Source of the DNA: Parasedimentitalea psychrophila
Lineage (GTDB): Bacteria > Pseudomonadota > Alphaproteobacteria > Rhodobacterales > Rhodobacteraceae
Direction of reading: 5' to 3'
Length of the DNA: 64,000 nucleotides
Assembly (NCBI RefSeq): GCF_030285785.1
Contig: NZ_CP127247.1
Span: 2,441,501 to 2,505,500, forward strand
Shown: positions 34,361 through 46,417 of the stretch, piece after piece
How the letters are laid out: every line of letters begins with the position of its first letter
Position numbering within the stretch: position 1 is the stretch's first letter
Notes under the pieces: model-generated
Databases searched by the model: none
The model's input: only the letters and a program-made list of their open reading frames with translations
Told to the model about the DNA's origin: nothing
Position numbers and translations under genes: made by a program

Positions 34361-34921
34361 GTGTCCGAACCAGCTTCGATTTCCGCAGGCATTGCCGCGC
34401 GCTATGCCACTGCGATCTTTGAGATTGCAGAAGAGAATAAGGCCCTGAGTGGTCTTGAAACCAGCATCAATGATCTGGACGCCACGCTGGCTGATAGTGC
34501 TGATCTGCGCAACCTGATCAACTCGCCGCTTGTATCGCGCGACGAGCAGGGCGGTGCGATCACTGCGATTGCTGCCAAAATGGGGCTCGATCCCATGATC
34601 AGCAATGCGCTGGCACTGATGGCTGAAAACCGCCGCCTGTTTGTTCTTCCGGCGCTGATTGTGGCGCTGCGTAGCCAATTGGCAGAGGCCCGTGGTGAAG
34701 TCACAGCAGATGTGACCTCGGCCAAGGCGCTGACCAAGACCCAAAGCGAAAAGTTGGCCAAGACGCTGACCGCCCGCGTGGGCAAAAAAGTTACTATAAA
34801 TGCAACTGTCGATGAGAGCATCATCGGCGGTCTCGTCGTCAAAGTCGGCTCGAAGATGATCGATAGCTCGATCCGCTCCAAGCTCGATTCCCTCCAGAAT
34901 GTAATGAAAGAGGTCGGATAA
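34361..34921 (+). CDS. atpH: ATP synthase F1 subunit delta
   Basis: A 186-residue subunit linking the F1 head to the peripheral stalk. It is helical, with the N-terminal ARYATAIFEIAEE motif and the C-terminal signature ESIIGGLVVKVGSKMIDSSI (155-174). GTG 34361 (VSEPASIS) gives the usual length and has GGAAGGG upstream; an earlier in-frame start at 34229 precedes this. First gene of atpHAGDC; F0 genes are encoded elsewhere, as is normal in this group. Confidence 0.95.
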   Translation: MSEPASISAGIAARYATAIFEIAEENKALSGLETSINDLDATLADSADLRNLINSPLVSRDEQGGAITAIAAKMGLDPMISNALALMAENRRLFVLPALIVALRSQLAEARGEVTADVTSAKALTKTQSEKLAKTLTARVGKKVTINATVDESIIGGLVVKVGSKMIDSSIRSKLDSLQNVMKEVG

Positions 34922-36460
34922 ATGGGTATCCAAGCTGCAGAGATTTCTGCAATCCTGAAAGACCAGATTAAGAACTTTGGTCAAGAAGCCGAAGTGGCTG
35001 AAATCGGTCGCGTGCTGAGCGTCGGTGATGGTATCGCCCGCGTTTACGGTCTGGACAATGTTCAGGCTGGCGAAATGGTCGAATTCCCCGGTGGCATCAT
35101 GGGCATGGCGCTGAACCTGGAAAGCGACAACGTCGGTATCGTTATCTTTGGCTCCGACCGGGACATCAAAGAAGGCGACACAGTCAAGCGCACCAACTCG
35201 ATCGTGGACGTGCCAATCGGCAATGGTCTGCTGGGTCGTGTTGTGGACGGTCTGGGCAACCCGATCGACGGCAAGGGTCCGATCGAAGCTACCGAGCGCG
35301 GCATTGCCGACGTCAAAGCGCCTGGCATTATCCCGCGTAAATCGGTTCACGAGCCGATGGCAACTGGCCTGAAGTCGGTTGACGCGATGATCCCAATTGG
35401 CCGTGGCCAGCGTGAGCTGATCATTGGTGACCGTCAGACCGGCAAAACCGCCGTGGCTCTGGACGCGATCCTGAACCAGAAATCCTCCAACGAAGCCGCT
35501 GGCGACGACGAAGGCAAGAAGCTGTACTGCATCTATGTAGCCATCGGCCAGAAGCGGTCGACAGTTGCACAGCTGGTGAAGAAGCTGGAAGAATCCGGCG
35601 CGATGGAATACACCATCGTGGTGGCCGCAACCGCGTCCGACCCAGCCCCCATGCAGTTCCTGGCACCTTATGCCGCCACTGCAATGGCTGAATTCTTCCG
35701 CGACAACGGCCGCCACGCGCTGATCGTCTATGATGATCTCTCCAAGCAGGCTGTGTCCTACCGTCAGATGTCGCTGCTGCTGCGTCGCCCACCGGGCCGT
35801 GAAGCCTATCCTGGCGATGTGTTCTATCTGCACTCCAGATTGCTGGAGCGTTCGGCCAAATTGGGCGACGACCACGGCAATGGCTCGCTGACTGCGCTGC
35901 CGATCATCGAAACCCAGGGTGGCGACGTTTCGGCGTTTATTCCAACCAACGTGATTTCGATCACCGACGGTCAGATCTTCCTGGAAACCGAACTGTTCTA
36001 CCAGGGCATCCGTCCGGCTGTGAACACCGGTCTGTCGGTGTCTCGTGTGGGTTCAAGCGCGCAGACCAACGCCATGAAGTCGGTTGCTGGTCCGGTGAAG
36101 CTGGAACTGGCTCAGTACCGTGAAATGGCTGCATTTGCGCAGTTCGGTTCCGATCTGGATGCCTCCACTCAGCAGCTGCTGAACCGGGGTGCCCGTCTGA
36201 CCGAGCTGATGAAGCAGCCGCAGTATTCGCCGCTGACCAACTCTGAAATCGTCTGCGTCATCTTTGCCGGTACCAAAGGCTATCTGGACAAGGTCGACGT
36301 CAAAGAGGTCGGCCGCTATGAGGCTGGTATGCTGGCGCACCTGCGCAGCAAGCACCAGGATCTGCTGGACTGGATCACCGAGGAAGACCCCAAAATCAAG
36401 GGCGACGCCGAGACCAAGATCAAAGCTGCGCTGGACGAATTCGCCGCTGATTTCGCTTAA
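34922..36460 (+). CDS. atpA: ATP synthase F1 subunit alpha
   Basis: A 512-residue non-catalytic nucleotide-binding subunit. Walker A is GDRQTGKT (169-176), the alpha-specific Q form. A Walker B-like region is [11 protein letters not shown], and the C-terminal helical domain is intact. It starts directly after the atpH stop. Part of the F1 head of the cytoplasmic face of the membrane-bound ATP synthase. Confidence 0.98.
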   Translation: MGIQAAEISAILKDQIKNFGQEAEVAEIGRVLSVGDGIARVYGLDNVQAGEMVEFPGGIMGMALNLESDNVGIVIFGSDRDIKEGDTVKRTNSIVDVPIGNGLLGRVVDGLGNPIDGKGPIEATERGIADVKAPGIIPRKSVHEPMATGLKSVDAMIPIGRGQRELIIGDRQTGKTAVALDAILNQKSSNEAAGDDEGKKLYCIYVAIGQKRSTVAQLVKKLEESGAMEYTIVVAATASDPAPMQFLAPYAATAMAEFFRDNGRHALIVYDDLSKQAVSYRQMSLLLRRPPGREAYPGDVFYLHSRLLERSAKLGDDHGNGSLTALPIIETQGGDVSAFIPTNVISITDGQIFLETELFYQGIRPAVNTGLSVSRVGSSAQTNAMKSVAGPVKLELAQYREMAAFAQFGSDLDASTQQLLNRGARLTELMKQPQYSPLTNSEIVCVIFAGTKGYLDKVDVKEVGRYEAGMLAHLRSKHQDLLDWITEEDPKIKGDAETKIKAALDEFAADFA

Positions 36461-36475
36461 GGAAGGGAGGCGGCA

Positions 36476-38796
<2,321 letters not shown>

Positions 38797-38807
38797 GGAG
38801 GGACGTA

Positions 38808-39224
38808 ATGGCTGATACCATGCAATTCGACCTCGTGAGCCCGGAGCGAAGCCTAGCTTCGCTTCAGGTGACCGCGGTTCAGATCCCTGGTGCGGATGGT
38901 GATATGACGGCGATGCCGATGCATGCGCCAACCATCACCACCCTGCGTCCAGGTCTTCTGCGGGTCGAAAGCCCTGCGGGCAACTCGGACTATGTTGTGT
39001 CGGGCGGTTTTGCTGAAATCGGGGCGGACGGTCTGTCGGTGCTGGCTGAAAAGGCCATCCCGGTGACCGAGATGACCCGGGAGCACCTGGACGAGCTGAT
39101 CGAGGCTGCGCGCGCAGCCCAGGCAGCGGCGCAGGAGACCAAAGAGGAGCATCACTCTCTGGTTGACGACGCCACCAAGCTGCTGGCCGATATGGAAGCA
39201 CTGGGCGAGCACATCAACCTGTAA
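38808..39224 (+). CDS. atpC: ATP synthase F1 subunit epsilon
   Basis: A 138-residue central-stalk subunit with an N-terminal beta-sandwich ([24 protein letters not shown]) and a C-terminal helical hairpin. Last gene of the operon, followed by a strong intrinsic terminator. Confidence 0.97.
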   Translation: MADTMQFDLVSPERSLASLQVTAVQIPGADGDMTAMPMHAPTITTLRPGLLRVESPAGNSDYVVSGGFAEIGADGLSVLAEKAIPVTEMTREHLDELIEAARAAQAAAQETKEEHHSLVDDATKLLADMEALGEHINL

Positions 39225-39250
39225 GGGTTTGTGTTTTGAACAGATACAAA

Positions 39251-39279
39251 AGCCGGCCCCATTGTGGGCCGGCTTTTTT
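39251..39279 (+). terminator. Intrinsic terminator of the atp operon
   Basis: Perfect 9-bp stem AGCCGGCCC / GGGCCGGCT with a 6-nt loop, followed by a T-run. Confidence 0.93.
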
Positions 39280-39289
39280 GTTGGCCCGC

Positions 39290-39341
39290 CAGTGAAGTGG
39301 GCCAGTGAAGTGGGCCAGTGAAACGGGGCCGTGAAGCGGGG
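39290..39341. repeat. Short tandem repeat
   Basis: Two exact copies of CAGTGAAGTGGGC (39290-39302, 39303-39315) are followed by two diverged ones (to 39341). It sits just after the atp terminator. Confidence 0.7.
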
Positions 39342-39454
39342 TAGGGGGCGGGCCGCTCAGGGCTGTCACTGCGGCGCGATTTTTTCGGCGTTACCCTAGT
39401 CTTGCCTGATTTATCTTTTATGGTTGTGATGGGGGAAAGCGGAACAGATATGAC

Positions 39455-39805
39455 ATGAAGCGACTCAGAAACCCACGCACAGGTATCGCTCAGGGCGACG
39501 AGATGGTTTTCGCCGAGTTTGAAACCGGCGGTACCATGTGGACCGGATCCGGCGAGCGCGAACGCCGCAAGGCCGTTCGCTTTGACGAGGGCTTCGCCTC
39601 ATCCCCGGCGGTGCAGCTGTCGATGTCGCTGTGGGATATGGACACCTCGGCGGCGATCCGCGCCGAACTGGTGGCTGAGAATGTGACAACAGCCGGCTTC
39701 GACATCGTGTTCCGAACCTGGGCCGACAGCCGAGTCGCCCGCGTCAGGGTCTCGTGGATGGCGATTGGTGAACTGGCGTTTGAGGATGACTGGGACGTGG
39801 AGTAG
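39455..39805 (+). CDS. H-type lectin domain protein
   Basis: A 116-residue protein made of one H-type lectin-like domain: [37 protein letters not shown] and TAGFDIVFRTWADSRVARVRVSWMAI in sequence. This is the six-stranded fold that binds N-acetylgalactosamine-type sugars in eukaryotic members. No signal peptide is visible, so how it would meet a glycan is unclear. It follows the atp operon but after a terminator and has its own spacer. Confidence 0.8.
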   Translation: MKRLRNPRTGIAQGDEMVFAEFETGGTMWTGSGERERRKAVRFDEGFASSPAVQLSMSLWDMDTSAAIRAELVAENVTTAGFDIVFRTWADSRVARVRVSWMAIGELAFEDDWDVE

Positions 39806-39917
39806 GGCGTTGGCACAATCCAGTCCCATTGGGATTAGCATTTGTACTTAATCGTGCGCCACGGTTAAACTACTTAAAGCTGTAACTGGCGAATCATTTG
39901 TTTTAGGGCTCATTTTA

Positions 39918-40766
39918 ATGGTAACTACAACTATACATACGGTTAAAAAAGGTGAAAATCTTTCCAAGATTGCACAACTTTACGGCGTGAGAAATTTTGA
40001 ATTGATCTACAAGGATCCCGTCAACGCAAAGTTCAGGAAGACGCGACCTAAACCTGATTTGATCCAGCCAGGTGATAAAGTCGTTATTCCGAATTTCGCG
40101 TTAACTCCTGACAAACGCAAGGATCTGAAAACCTTGATTTCTACCGTAGAGGCACGTCTTTCGCGTCTGGAGAGGAATCGCAAAGATCTGATTGCGACCA
40201 CCAAAGAATTCGCCGGCGAGATCAGTACCTATAAGAGCAAGTTCAAAAAGACCAAGAATGCTGCTGATGGCGCTGCCCTGATCATTACCTTATTGCTATC
40301 AGTAGCAAAAATTTCCGCAATAGGCTTGAAGGCGGCAACCCAGACTACGACGGAACTTGCCAAGGCCAACAAGGAAATTCTCAAAGAGATTGGGAAAATG
40401 AGTTTGACTGCAGTAGAGCCTGCGTTAGGGGCGGGAGCTGGCAAAATGGCCTCTTCTTCGAGCAAGGGAATCGCCGTAATTGGCATTCTTGCGGACTCAT
40501 TCTTTAACTTATCCAGCCCATCCTTTTGGGCGAAAACCTATATGAAAGCGCAGGATGAAAAGCTGTTGGACAAGATCATCAAGGGAAAATTCGGACAGGG
40601 CTGGGACGCTTGGTCGAAGGCTGTGACTTGGGATCCTCTTGCGGAATTTGATCGTATGCAGACGAATATGAAGGCGCAGTCTGAAAAACAGGTCAAACAG
40701 TTGGATATTTTGATCGCTGAGAACAAGAAGCTCTTGCAAGGCCTAAAAGGGCTCGCTTCAAAGTAG
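39918..40766 (+). CDS. LysM protein with a hydrophobic helical C-terminus
   Basis: A 282-residue protein. LysM domain at about 5-57 (IHTVKKGENLSKIAQLYGV ... IQPGDKVVIP), for peptidoglycan or chitin-type binding. A coiled coil covers about 65-115. A membrane-like stretch follows at about 118-140 (AALIITLLLSVAKISAIGL) with further amphipathic helices. The C-terminal region contains AKTYMKAQDEKLLDKIIKG and a lysine-rich end. There is no signal peptide. AT-rich codon use differs from the atp genes before it. The architecture parallels the 18808 gene and may indicate an injected or membrane-active effector; inference only. Confidence 0.65.
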   Translation: MVTTTIHTVKKGENLSKIAQLYGVRNFELIYKDPVNAKFRKTRPKPDLIQPGDKVVIPNFALTPDKRKDLKTLISTVEARLSRLERNRKDLIATTKEFAGEISTYKSKFKKTKNAADGAALIITLLLSVAKISAIGLKAATQTTTELAKANKEILKEIGKMSLTAVEPALGAGAGKMASSSSKGIAVIGILADSFFNLSSPSFWAKTYMKAQDEKLLDKIIKGKFGQGWDAWSKAVTWDPLAEFDRMQTNMKAQSEKQVKQLDILIAENKKLLQGLKGLASK

Positions 40767-40788
40767 TCGCTTGGGAACGCTACCCCCT

Positions 40789-40827
40789 CCCAAAAAAACA
40801 AAACCCCGCGCAGTCACCTGCACGGGG
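40789..40827 (-). terminator. Intrinsic terminator of prsA
   Basis: On the minus strand, a 10-bp stem CCCCGTGCAG / CTGCGCGGGG with a GTGA loop followed by TTTTGTTTTTTT. Confidence 0.95.
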
Positions 40828-40851
40828 TCGTTGATCGGATTGTAGTCCGGA

Positions 40852-41874
40852 TCAGATATTGTTGGCATACAGCGACTCGTAGATCGGGATCAGCGTCTTG
40901 TCGTCAAACAGCGACGACACGCTAGTGCCGTGCCAGATGTTCAGGATCGCCTGGGTGAACAGCGGTGCGGTCGGCAGGATGCGGATGTTGGGTGTGTTTC
41001 GGACTGCCTCGGTCGGCTGGATCGAATCCGTCAGCACCAGTGACTTCATCACCGAATTGGTCACGCGTTCCACTGCGGGGCCGCTCATCACGCCGTGGGT
41101 GATATAGGCATGCACTTCCTTGGCGCCGTTATCCATCAGGATCTGGGCTGCCTTGCACAGGGTGCCGGCGGTGTCGCACATATCGTCGATGATCAGGCAG
41201 ATCTTGTCTTTGACGTCGCCAATGACCGTCATCTCGGCCACTTCACCTGCCTTGCCCCGGCGTTTGTCGACGATCGACAGCGGCGCATTGATGCGCTTGG
41301 CCAGCTCACGCGCACGGGCAACACCGCCCACGTCTGGTGACACCACCATCAGCTCGCTCATCCGGTCCTTGAACTGGTTCTTGACGTCCAGCGCAAAGAT
41401 CGGGCTGGCATATAGGTTATCGACGGGAATGTCGAAGAACCCCTGGATCTGTGCCGCGTGCAGGTCCATGGTCAGCACCCGCTCGATACCGGATTCGACC
41501 AGCATATTGGCGACCAGCTTGGCGGTGATCGGGGTGCGCGCCTTGGTGCGGCGGTCCTGACGGGCATAGCCAAAGTAGGGGATCACCGCAGTGATCCGCT
41601 GTGCGGATGAGCGCCGCAGCGCGTCGGCGATGATCAGCAGCTCCATCAGGTTGTCATTGGCCGGGTTCGATGTCGGCTGAATGATGAACATGTCCTCGCC
41701 GCGGACATTTTCATAGACCTCGACAAAGATTTCACCATCGTTGAACCGTTCAACGCGGGCATCAACCAGACCCTGATCGACACCGCGATGCAGGCTCATT
41801 CGTCGGCTGATGGATTCGGCAAGTGGTTGGTTTGCGTTCCCAGATATGAGTTTGGGTTCGTTTAGTGTCGGCAT
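40852..41874 (-). CDS. prsA: Ribose-phosphate pyrophosphokinase
   Basis: A 340-residue enzyme making PRPP from ribose 5-phosphate and ATP, for purine, pyrimidine, histidine and NAD synthesis. Signatures include [20 protein letters not shown] (105-124), the metal-binding [14 protein letters not shown], and the PRPP loop [14 protein letters not shown] (about 233-246). Slightly longer than the enteric enzyme at the N-terminus. Single-gene unit with its own terminator. Confidence 0.96.
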   Translation of the reverse strand: MPTLNEPKLISGNANQPLAESISRRMSLHRGVDQGLVDARVERFNDGEIFVEVYENVRGEDMFIIQPTSNPANDNLMELLIIADALRRSSAQRITAVIPYFGYARQDRRTKARTPITAKLVANMLVESGIERVLTMDLHAAQIQGFFDIPVDNLYASPIFALDVKNQFKDRMSELMVVSPDVGGVARARELAKRINAPLSIVDKRRGKAGEVAEMTVIGDVKDKICLIIDDMCDTAGTLCKAAQILMDNGAKEVHAYITHGVMSGPAVERVTNSVMKSLVLTDSIQPTEAVRNTPNIRILPTAPLFTQAILNIWHGTSVSSLFDDKTLIPIYESLYANNI

Positions 41875-41982
41875 GAGCTGAATATCCCCAGGCAGCTAAG
41901 CAATGTGACGGATTCGTGATATTGAACACCGCTTAGCATGGGCGTACCGTCACGCAAAGTTCTTAGGCAGGAGAAAGCCAAT

Positions 41983-42585
41983 ATGTCCCGGATCACCTTC
42001 TATTTTTCCACCCTGTCGCCCTTTACCTATCTCGCGGGCACCCGGCTGGAGGAGATCGCAGCCCGGCATGGCGCCGAGATCCTCTATAAGCCGCTGGATA
42101 TCATGGCGCTGTTTGGCCGCACCGGCGGCAGCCCTCCCAAGGATCGTCATCCCTCGCGTCAGCAATACCGGCTGATCGAAATGCAGCGCCAGGCCAAGAA
42201 GGCCGGGCTGATGCTGAACCTGAAACCGGCCTTTTGGCCCACCAACCCGGCACCGTCGTCTTATGCCTTTATTGCGGCGCAGACCGCAGGTGGTGGCGAT
42301 CTGGGCAAACTGCATCACGCCCTGACCCGCGCAGTCTGGGCTGAAGACAAGAACATCGCCGAGGACGGTGTGATCCGTGGATGTCTCGAAAGCGCCGGTT
42401 TCGACGCCGCGCTGGCGGATAGTGGATTGCTGACCGGCGCCGAGACCTATGCGCAAAACCTCGAGGAAGCTGTCAGCGCTGGGGTGTTCGGCGCGCCGTT
42501 TTATATCACCGATGATGGGGCCCGGTTCTGGGGGCAGGACCGGCTAGAGGAGCTGGATCAGCACCTGTCGGACCGCGCGCCATGA
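41983..42585 (+). CDS. 2-hydroxychromene-2-carboxylate isomerase-like (DsbA family)
   Basis: A 200-residue thioredoxin-fold protein of the kappa-GST/HCCA isomerase group. FYFSTLSPFTYLAG (6-19) holds the catalytic-type serine in SPF, and GVFGAPFYITDDGARFWGQD (167-186) is the C-terminal signature. Members isomerise hydroxychromene carboxylates using glutathione, but many genomic copies act on unknown substrates. ATG 41983 has AGGAG 9 nt upstream. Overlaps the alpha/beta hydrolase gene by 4 nt (ATGA). Confidence 0.9.
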   Translation: MSRITFYFSTLSPFTYLAGTRLEEIAARHGAEILYKPLDIMALFGRTGGSPPKDRHPSRQQYRLIEMQRQAKKAGLMLNLKPAFWPTNPAPSSYAFIAAQTAGGGDLGKLHHALTRAVWAEDKNIAEDGVIRGCLESAGFDAALADSGLLTGAETYAQNLEEAVSAGVFGAPFYITDDGARFWGQDRLEELDQHLSDRAP

Positions 42586-43397
42586 ACATAGCTAGCCGCA
42601 CAGTGTCGCAACCGGTGCCGCAACCGGTGTTCAGCCGCCGCTTCGGGTCCGGCCCCAGGCCGGTGCTGGCCTTGCACTGTTCGCTGGCCCATTCCGGCAC
42701 CTGGAGGGGGGTGGCAGCTGAGCTGTCCGAGGAGGCAACCTTGACGGCCTTTGACCTGCTGACCCATGGCAAGAGCCCGGACTGGGATCAGCAGGGTGAT
42801 TTCCAGGATCGAAATGTCGCAGCCGGCTTGTCGCTGCTGAGCCAGCCGATGGATCTGGTCGGCCATTCTTTTGGCGCTACGGTGGCGCTGCAGATGGCGC
42901 TCCGGCGGCCGGACCTTGTGCGCAGCCTGACGCTGATCGAGCCGGTGTTCTTTGCCGCCGCTGAGGATGTCGGCCTGCTGCGGGATCTAAAGGAGCAGAG
43001 CCGGCCCTTTACCGAGGCGCTCATGGCGGGGGACCCGGCGCTGGCCGCACGCCTGTTCAATCGGATGTGGAGCTCGGGGGCGCCGAAATGGCCGGATCTG
43101 ACAGAGACCACCCGTGCGGCAATGGTGCGGGCGATTGAAATTGTGCCGGCCTGTGATCCGGCGGTTCACACCGATCGCGGGGGATTGCTGGCTCCGGGCG
43201 GGGCGGATTGCCTTGCGATGCCAATCTTGCTGCTGCATGGCTCCGAGACCAACCCGGTGATCCCATCGGTCAATGCCGGCTTGCTGCGGCAGCTGCCAAA
43301 TGCCCGCGTTGCAGTAATCCAAGGAGCCGGTCATATGGTGTCGATCTCACACCCAGCCGAGGTGGCCGCCGCGTTGCGGAGCCTGTGGAGCACCTAG
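42582..43397 (+). CDS. Alpha/beta hydrolase
   Basis: A 271-residue hydrolase. The nucleophile elbow is GHSFG in DLVGHSFGATVAL. The acidic residue may lie in LLHGSETNPVIP and the histidine in QGAGHMVSISHP, completing a triad. An oxyanion-type stretch ALHCSLAHSGTW is near the N-terminus. Substrate unknown. Coupled to the isomerase gene upstream, suggesting a common catabolic step. Confidence 0.88.
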   Translation: MNIASRTVSQPVPQPVFSRRFGSGPRPVLALHCSLAHSGTWRGVAAELSEEATLTAFDLLTHGKSPDWDQQGDFQDRNVAAGLSLLSQPMDLVGHSFGATVALQMALRRPDLVRSLTLIEPVFFAAAEDVGLLRDLKEQSRPFTEALMAGDPALAARLFNRMWSSGAPKWPDLTETTRAAMVRAIEIVPACDPAVHTDRGGLLAPGGADCLAMPILLLHGSETNPVIPSVNAGLLRQLPNARVAVIQGAGHMVSISHPAEVAAALRSLWST

Positions 43398-43449
43398 TTG
43401 CTCCACAGGCTCCGCTTTGGAGGCGCAGGCCTATCAGCCCGATCCGCTC

Positions 43450-43493
43450 TTCATCTGGCCAAAAATATCCCGGGGGTTTGGGGGCTGGCCCCC
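43450..43493. repeat. Dispersed intergenic repeat, copy 2
   Basis: Nearly identical to 16574-16617, differing at two adjacent positions after TTCATCTGGC. Again located between convergent genes, with the GGGGGCTGGCCCCC hairpin. Probably a mobile or selected terminator-like element of this genome. Confidence 0.75.
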
Positions 43494-43510
43494 ATCCCTC
43501 GATCTCGATC

Positions 43511-44545
43511 TCAGATCAACGCCAGAAATTGGTCAATCTGCTCTCTGCTGATCGACCAGTCGCAAACAAACCGGGCGCCGACCATCTCGTCGCCGGGACC
43601 TTGCAGCGGTGCATCCCACAGATGATATGACGCGCCCGCGTCAAAGGCGCGCTGGTGGCTGGCGCGGGGCAGGGAGGCAAAGATCATATTGGCCTCGGGC
43701 CGGTGCAGGAATTCAGCCCCGGCCTGGCGCAGCCGCTCAGCCAGATAGGCACTGTTGCCATTGGCTTTGCGGGCGTTGTCCAGCCACAGATCCTGTTGCA
43801 GATAGGCCAGCATCTGCGCCGCCAGATAGCGGGTCTTGGAGAAAAGATGTGCGCCGCGCTTGCGCCGCAGCTCAAATTCCCAGGCATGTTTCGGGTCAAA
43901 GAAGATCACCGCCTCGACCCCCATGCAGCCGTTTTTGGTGCCGCCAAAGCTGACCGCATCTACCCCGGCCTTCCAGCTCATCTCAGCCGCCGTACAATCA
44001 AGCGCCACCATGGCATTGGCAAAGCGCGCCCCGTCCAGATGCACCGGCAGGTCAAACTCAGCCGCCACCGCAGTCAGCGCCCGCAATTCCTCCAGCGAAT
44101 AGACCGACCCTCGTTCGGTCACCTGACTGATCGCCACCGGGCCGCGCTGCGGCCCGTGTACGCCGCGGGTTTCTTCTGCCTCGATGGCTTTGCGCAGGCC
44201 CTGCGCGGTCATCTTGTCACCGCAGGGCACCAGGGTCAGCTTGGCGCCACCGGAATAGAACTCGGGCGCGTTGCACTCGTCTTCATGAATATGCGCCACA
44301 TCGGAACAGAATACGGTCTGATAGGGCTGGCTCAGGGTGGCCAGCGCCAACGCATTGGCGGCGGTGCCGGTGGCGACCAGAAAGACCGCCGCCTCAGGCG
44401 CCTCAAACACCTCGCGCAGAGTATCGCGCAAGGTCTCCATCTGGGCATCGGCGCCATAGCCCAAGGCATAGCCGGTATTGGCCTGCGTCAGCGCCTGCAG
44501 AATATGCGGGTGAACCGGGCCAGAGTTGTCAGAGGCAAAATACAT
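43511..44545 (-). CDS. Low-specificity threonine aldolase-type enzyme
   Basis: A 344-residue PLP-dependent beta-eliminating lyase family member, cleaving (allo-)threonine to glycine and acetaldehyde. The start MYFASDNSGP and HEDECNAPE are family-typical, and the PLP lysine is in SFGGTKNG (about 195-202). ATG 44545 shares one base with the ycgN-type stop (TGATG), so it is translationally coupled; the longer frame runs through that gene. Confidence 0.9.
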   Translation of the reverse strand: MYFASDNSGPVHPHILQALTQANTGYALGYGADAQMETLRDTLREVFEAPEAAVFLVATGTAANALALATLSQPYQTVFCSDVAHIHEDECNAPEFYSGGAKLTLVPCGDKMTAQGLRKAIEAEETRGVHGPQRGPVAISQVTERGSVYSLEELRALTAVAAEFDLPVHLDGARFANAMVALDCTAAEMSWKAGVDAVSFGGTKNGCMGVEAVIFFDPKHAWEFELRRKRGAHLFSKTRYLAAQMLAYLQQDLWLDNARKANGNSAYLAERLRQAGAEFLHRPEANMIFASLPRASHQRAFDAGASYHLWDAPLQGPGDEMVGARFVCDWSISREQIDQFLALI

Positions 44546-45015
44546 CAGATTGGTTCCTCGATAATATGGTTTTCCCAGTCTTCTTCCGGGGTGTCGAATT
44601 CCGATACGGTCCAGCCTTTGACCGAGACCCCGGCGGCGTGCACAGAGTCCGGCGTGCCGGTCAGCAATGGATGCCAGTCGGGCAGCGGTTTGCCCTCCCA
44701 CAGCAGCCGGTAGGCGCAGGTCTGCGGCATCCAGTAGGCGTGACTGTCCAGGTTGCTTGGCTTTAGCACGATGCATTCGGGGACAAAGTTATGGCGGATG
44801 TCATATTGGGCGCAGAGGCAGCTGGCATCGTCCAGCAACCGGCAGGCCACCCGGGTCAGCGCCACCTCGCCGGTGTCTTCGTCTTCCAGCTTGTTCAGGC
44901 AGCACTTGCCGCAGCCGTCACACAGCGCTTCCCACTCTTTTTGGTTCATCTTGTTCAGCGGTTTCTTTTCCCAGAAACGCTTGGCAAGCCCGGTGCGGTC
45001 GATCACGTCAGTCAT
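44545..45015 (-). CDS. YcgN-family cysteine-cluster protein
   Basis: A 156-residue UPF0260/YcgN-type protein. The conserved cysteine cluster CDGCGKCC (32-39) plus later cysteines (VACRLL, SCLCAQY, PECIVL, QTCAYRL) suggest metal or Fe-S binding. Function not established. It overlaps the ribF stop by 4 nt (ATGA) and the aldolase start by 1 nt, forming a tightly coupled three-gene unit. Confidence 0.92.
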   Translation of the reverse strand: MTDVIDRTGLAKRFWEKKPLNKMNQKEWEALCDGCGKCCLNKLEDEDTGEVALTRVACRLLDDASCLCAQYDIRHNFVPECIVLKPSNLDSHAYWMPQTCAYRLLWEGKPLPDWHPLLTGTPDSVHAAGVSVKGWTVSEFDTPEEDWENHIIEEPI

Positions 45016-45944
45016 GTCTTGGCCAATATCTCGCGGGCAGTGGCGCAGTCCGCATTCATCTGCGTGATCAATGCCTCCAGCCCGTCAAATTTCAATTCAG
45101 GTCGCAGGAACTCAACCAGCCCAACCGACAGGGTTGCCCCATACAGATCACCAGAGAAGTCAAAGATGAAGGTCTCCAGATTGGGGTGATCGCCATCGAA
45201 CATCGGCCGCACCCCCATTGAGGCAGCTCCGTGGTATGACCCCGCATGGGGGCCATCCAGCACATCCACCAGCACCGCATAGACGCCAAAGGCCGGTGGG
45301 TGCAGCCCGTCGATTGACATATTGGCGGTCGGAAAGCCCAGCTCTCGGCCACGCTGTTCACCGCCAATCACCCGACCTTCGATGCGGTGCCAATGGCTCA
45401 ACATCGCGGCGGCATCGCGCGGTCGCGCCTCGCTCAGCGCCTGTCGGATCGCGGTCGAGGACACGGTATGTTGCGAATATTCCATCAGCGGCGCGATGGT
45501 GACGCCAAAGCCAAACTGCGCGCCAAAGCGTTGCAGATCCTGCGGCGTGCCACTGCGGCCCTTGCCAAAGCAGAAATCCGCTCCAACCACCACATGCGCC
45601 AGCCCCAGACCCTCGGCGATCACATCCCGGGCGAACTGTTCAGGGGTCAGCCCGGACAATGCCGCGTTAAAGTTCAGCTGATACAGTCGGTCCACCCCCA
45701 GCTTCTCCAGCCGCGAGGCGCGGGCCTCGGGCGACATCAGCCGGAACGGTGGTGCCTCCGGCGCGAAATACTCGCGCGGGTGCGGCTCGAACGACATCAC
45801 CCCCAGCGGCGCGTCAGGCGCCGCCTGTCGGGCCAGATCAATCACCGATTGATGGCCGCGATGGAGGCCGTCGAAATTGCCAATCGCAACGCTGGCGCCG
45901 CGGTCTTGGGGTTCTATAAACTGATAGTCTCGGATGGTGCGCAT
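45012..45944 (-). CDS. ribF: Bifunctional riboflavin kinase/FAD synthetase
   Basis: A 310-residue enzyme converting riboflavin to FMN and then FAD. The N-terminal nucleotidyltransferase carries GNFDGLHRGHQ (22-32). The C-terminal kinase domain carries ELGFPTANM (about 200-208) and the GVYAV strand. ATG 45944 gives the normal length; no strong ribosome-binding site is visible. The longer frame upstream is unsupported. Confidence 0.95.
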   Translation of the reverse strand: MRTIRDYQFIEPQDRGASVAIGNFDGLHRGHQSVIDLARQAAPDAPLGVMSFEPHPREYFAPEAPPFRLMSPEARASRLEKLGVDRLYQLNFNAALSGLTPEQFARDVIAEGLGLAHVVVGADFCFGKGRSGTPQDLQRFGAQFGFGVTIAPLMEYSQHTVSSTAIRQALSEARPRDAAAMLSHWHRIEGRVIGGEQRGRELGFPTANMSIDGLHPPAFGVYAVLVDVLDGPHAGSYHGAASMGVRPMFDGDHPNLETFIFDFSGDLYGATLSVGLVEFLRPELKFDGLEALITQMNADCATAREILAKT

Positions 45945-46339
45945 GGGGGCATCCGTACCCGCAGTGGCCGCACGGTTCAAGTCGCCTGTCAGGGAAAAAC
46001 AATGGTCCGGACCTGCACAAGCCCGGCAGGGGCATGGCCGGGCGGTTGGCGGCAGGGGGAAGCCGGGCTGTTGGGGCACCGGCTCGGTCCTGATTGCCTG
46101 TTAACCGGGCGAACGCCCCCTTCACCGGACCCTCATCCCCAGCTGTCACTGTTGTCGCTGATCGATCCTTCGCCGGGCAGTTACGCGCCCGGTGTCGTAC
46201 AGGCAGGAAACAGGGCCCGGTGGCACGGGCTCCGACCAACCGGTTTGGCCGGGCGGGGGTAACGCCTTGTTCCGATTTCCGCACAGGGCGGCGCCGCCAT
46301 TTCATCCACCTGAAAATAGAAATGCCGAACTGATAAACG
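45945..46339. other. Intergenic upstream of ribF, no gene seen
   Basis: GC-rich, with several open frames on both strands that lack ribosome-binding sites and family features. The ribF promoter should lie here but was not recognised. Confidence 0.4.
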
Positions 46340-46376
46340 CAAAACCACCGCCCCGGAGAGGTCCGAGGCGGCGGTT
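46340..46376 (-). terminator. Intrinsic terminator
   Basis: On the minus strand, stem AACCGCCGCC... / ...GGCGGTGGTT with a short loop, followed by TTTT, 40 nt after the stop of the gene at 46418. Confidence 0.8.
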
Positions 46377-46417
46377 CACTGTGCCCAATCCCCGGGCGCA
46401 GCTCGTCATGCGAGGGA

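Noticed and set aside
34331-35875. 514-codon minus-strand frame across atpH and atpA
   Set aside because: Shadow in highly biased GC-rich genes; no start signal or recognisable domain.
45838-46305. 155-codon minus-strand frame upstream of ribF
   Set aside because: Arginine/proline-rich reading without start signal that overlaps the ribF start in another frame.
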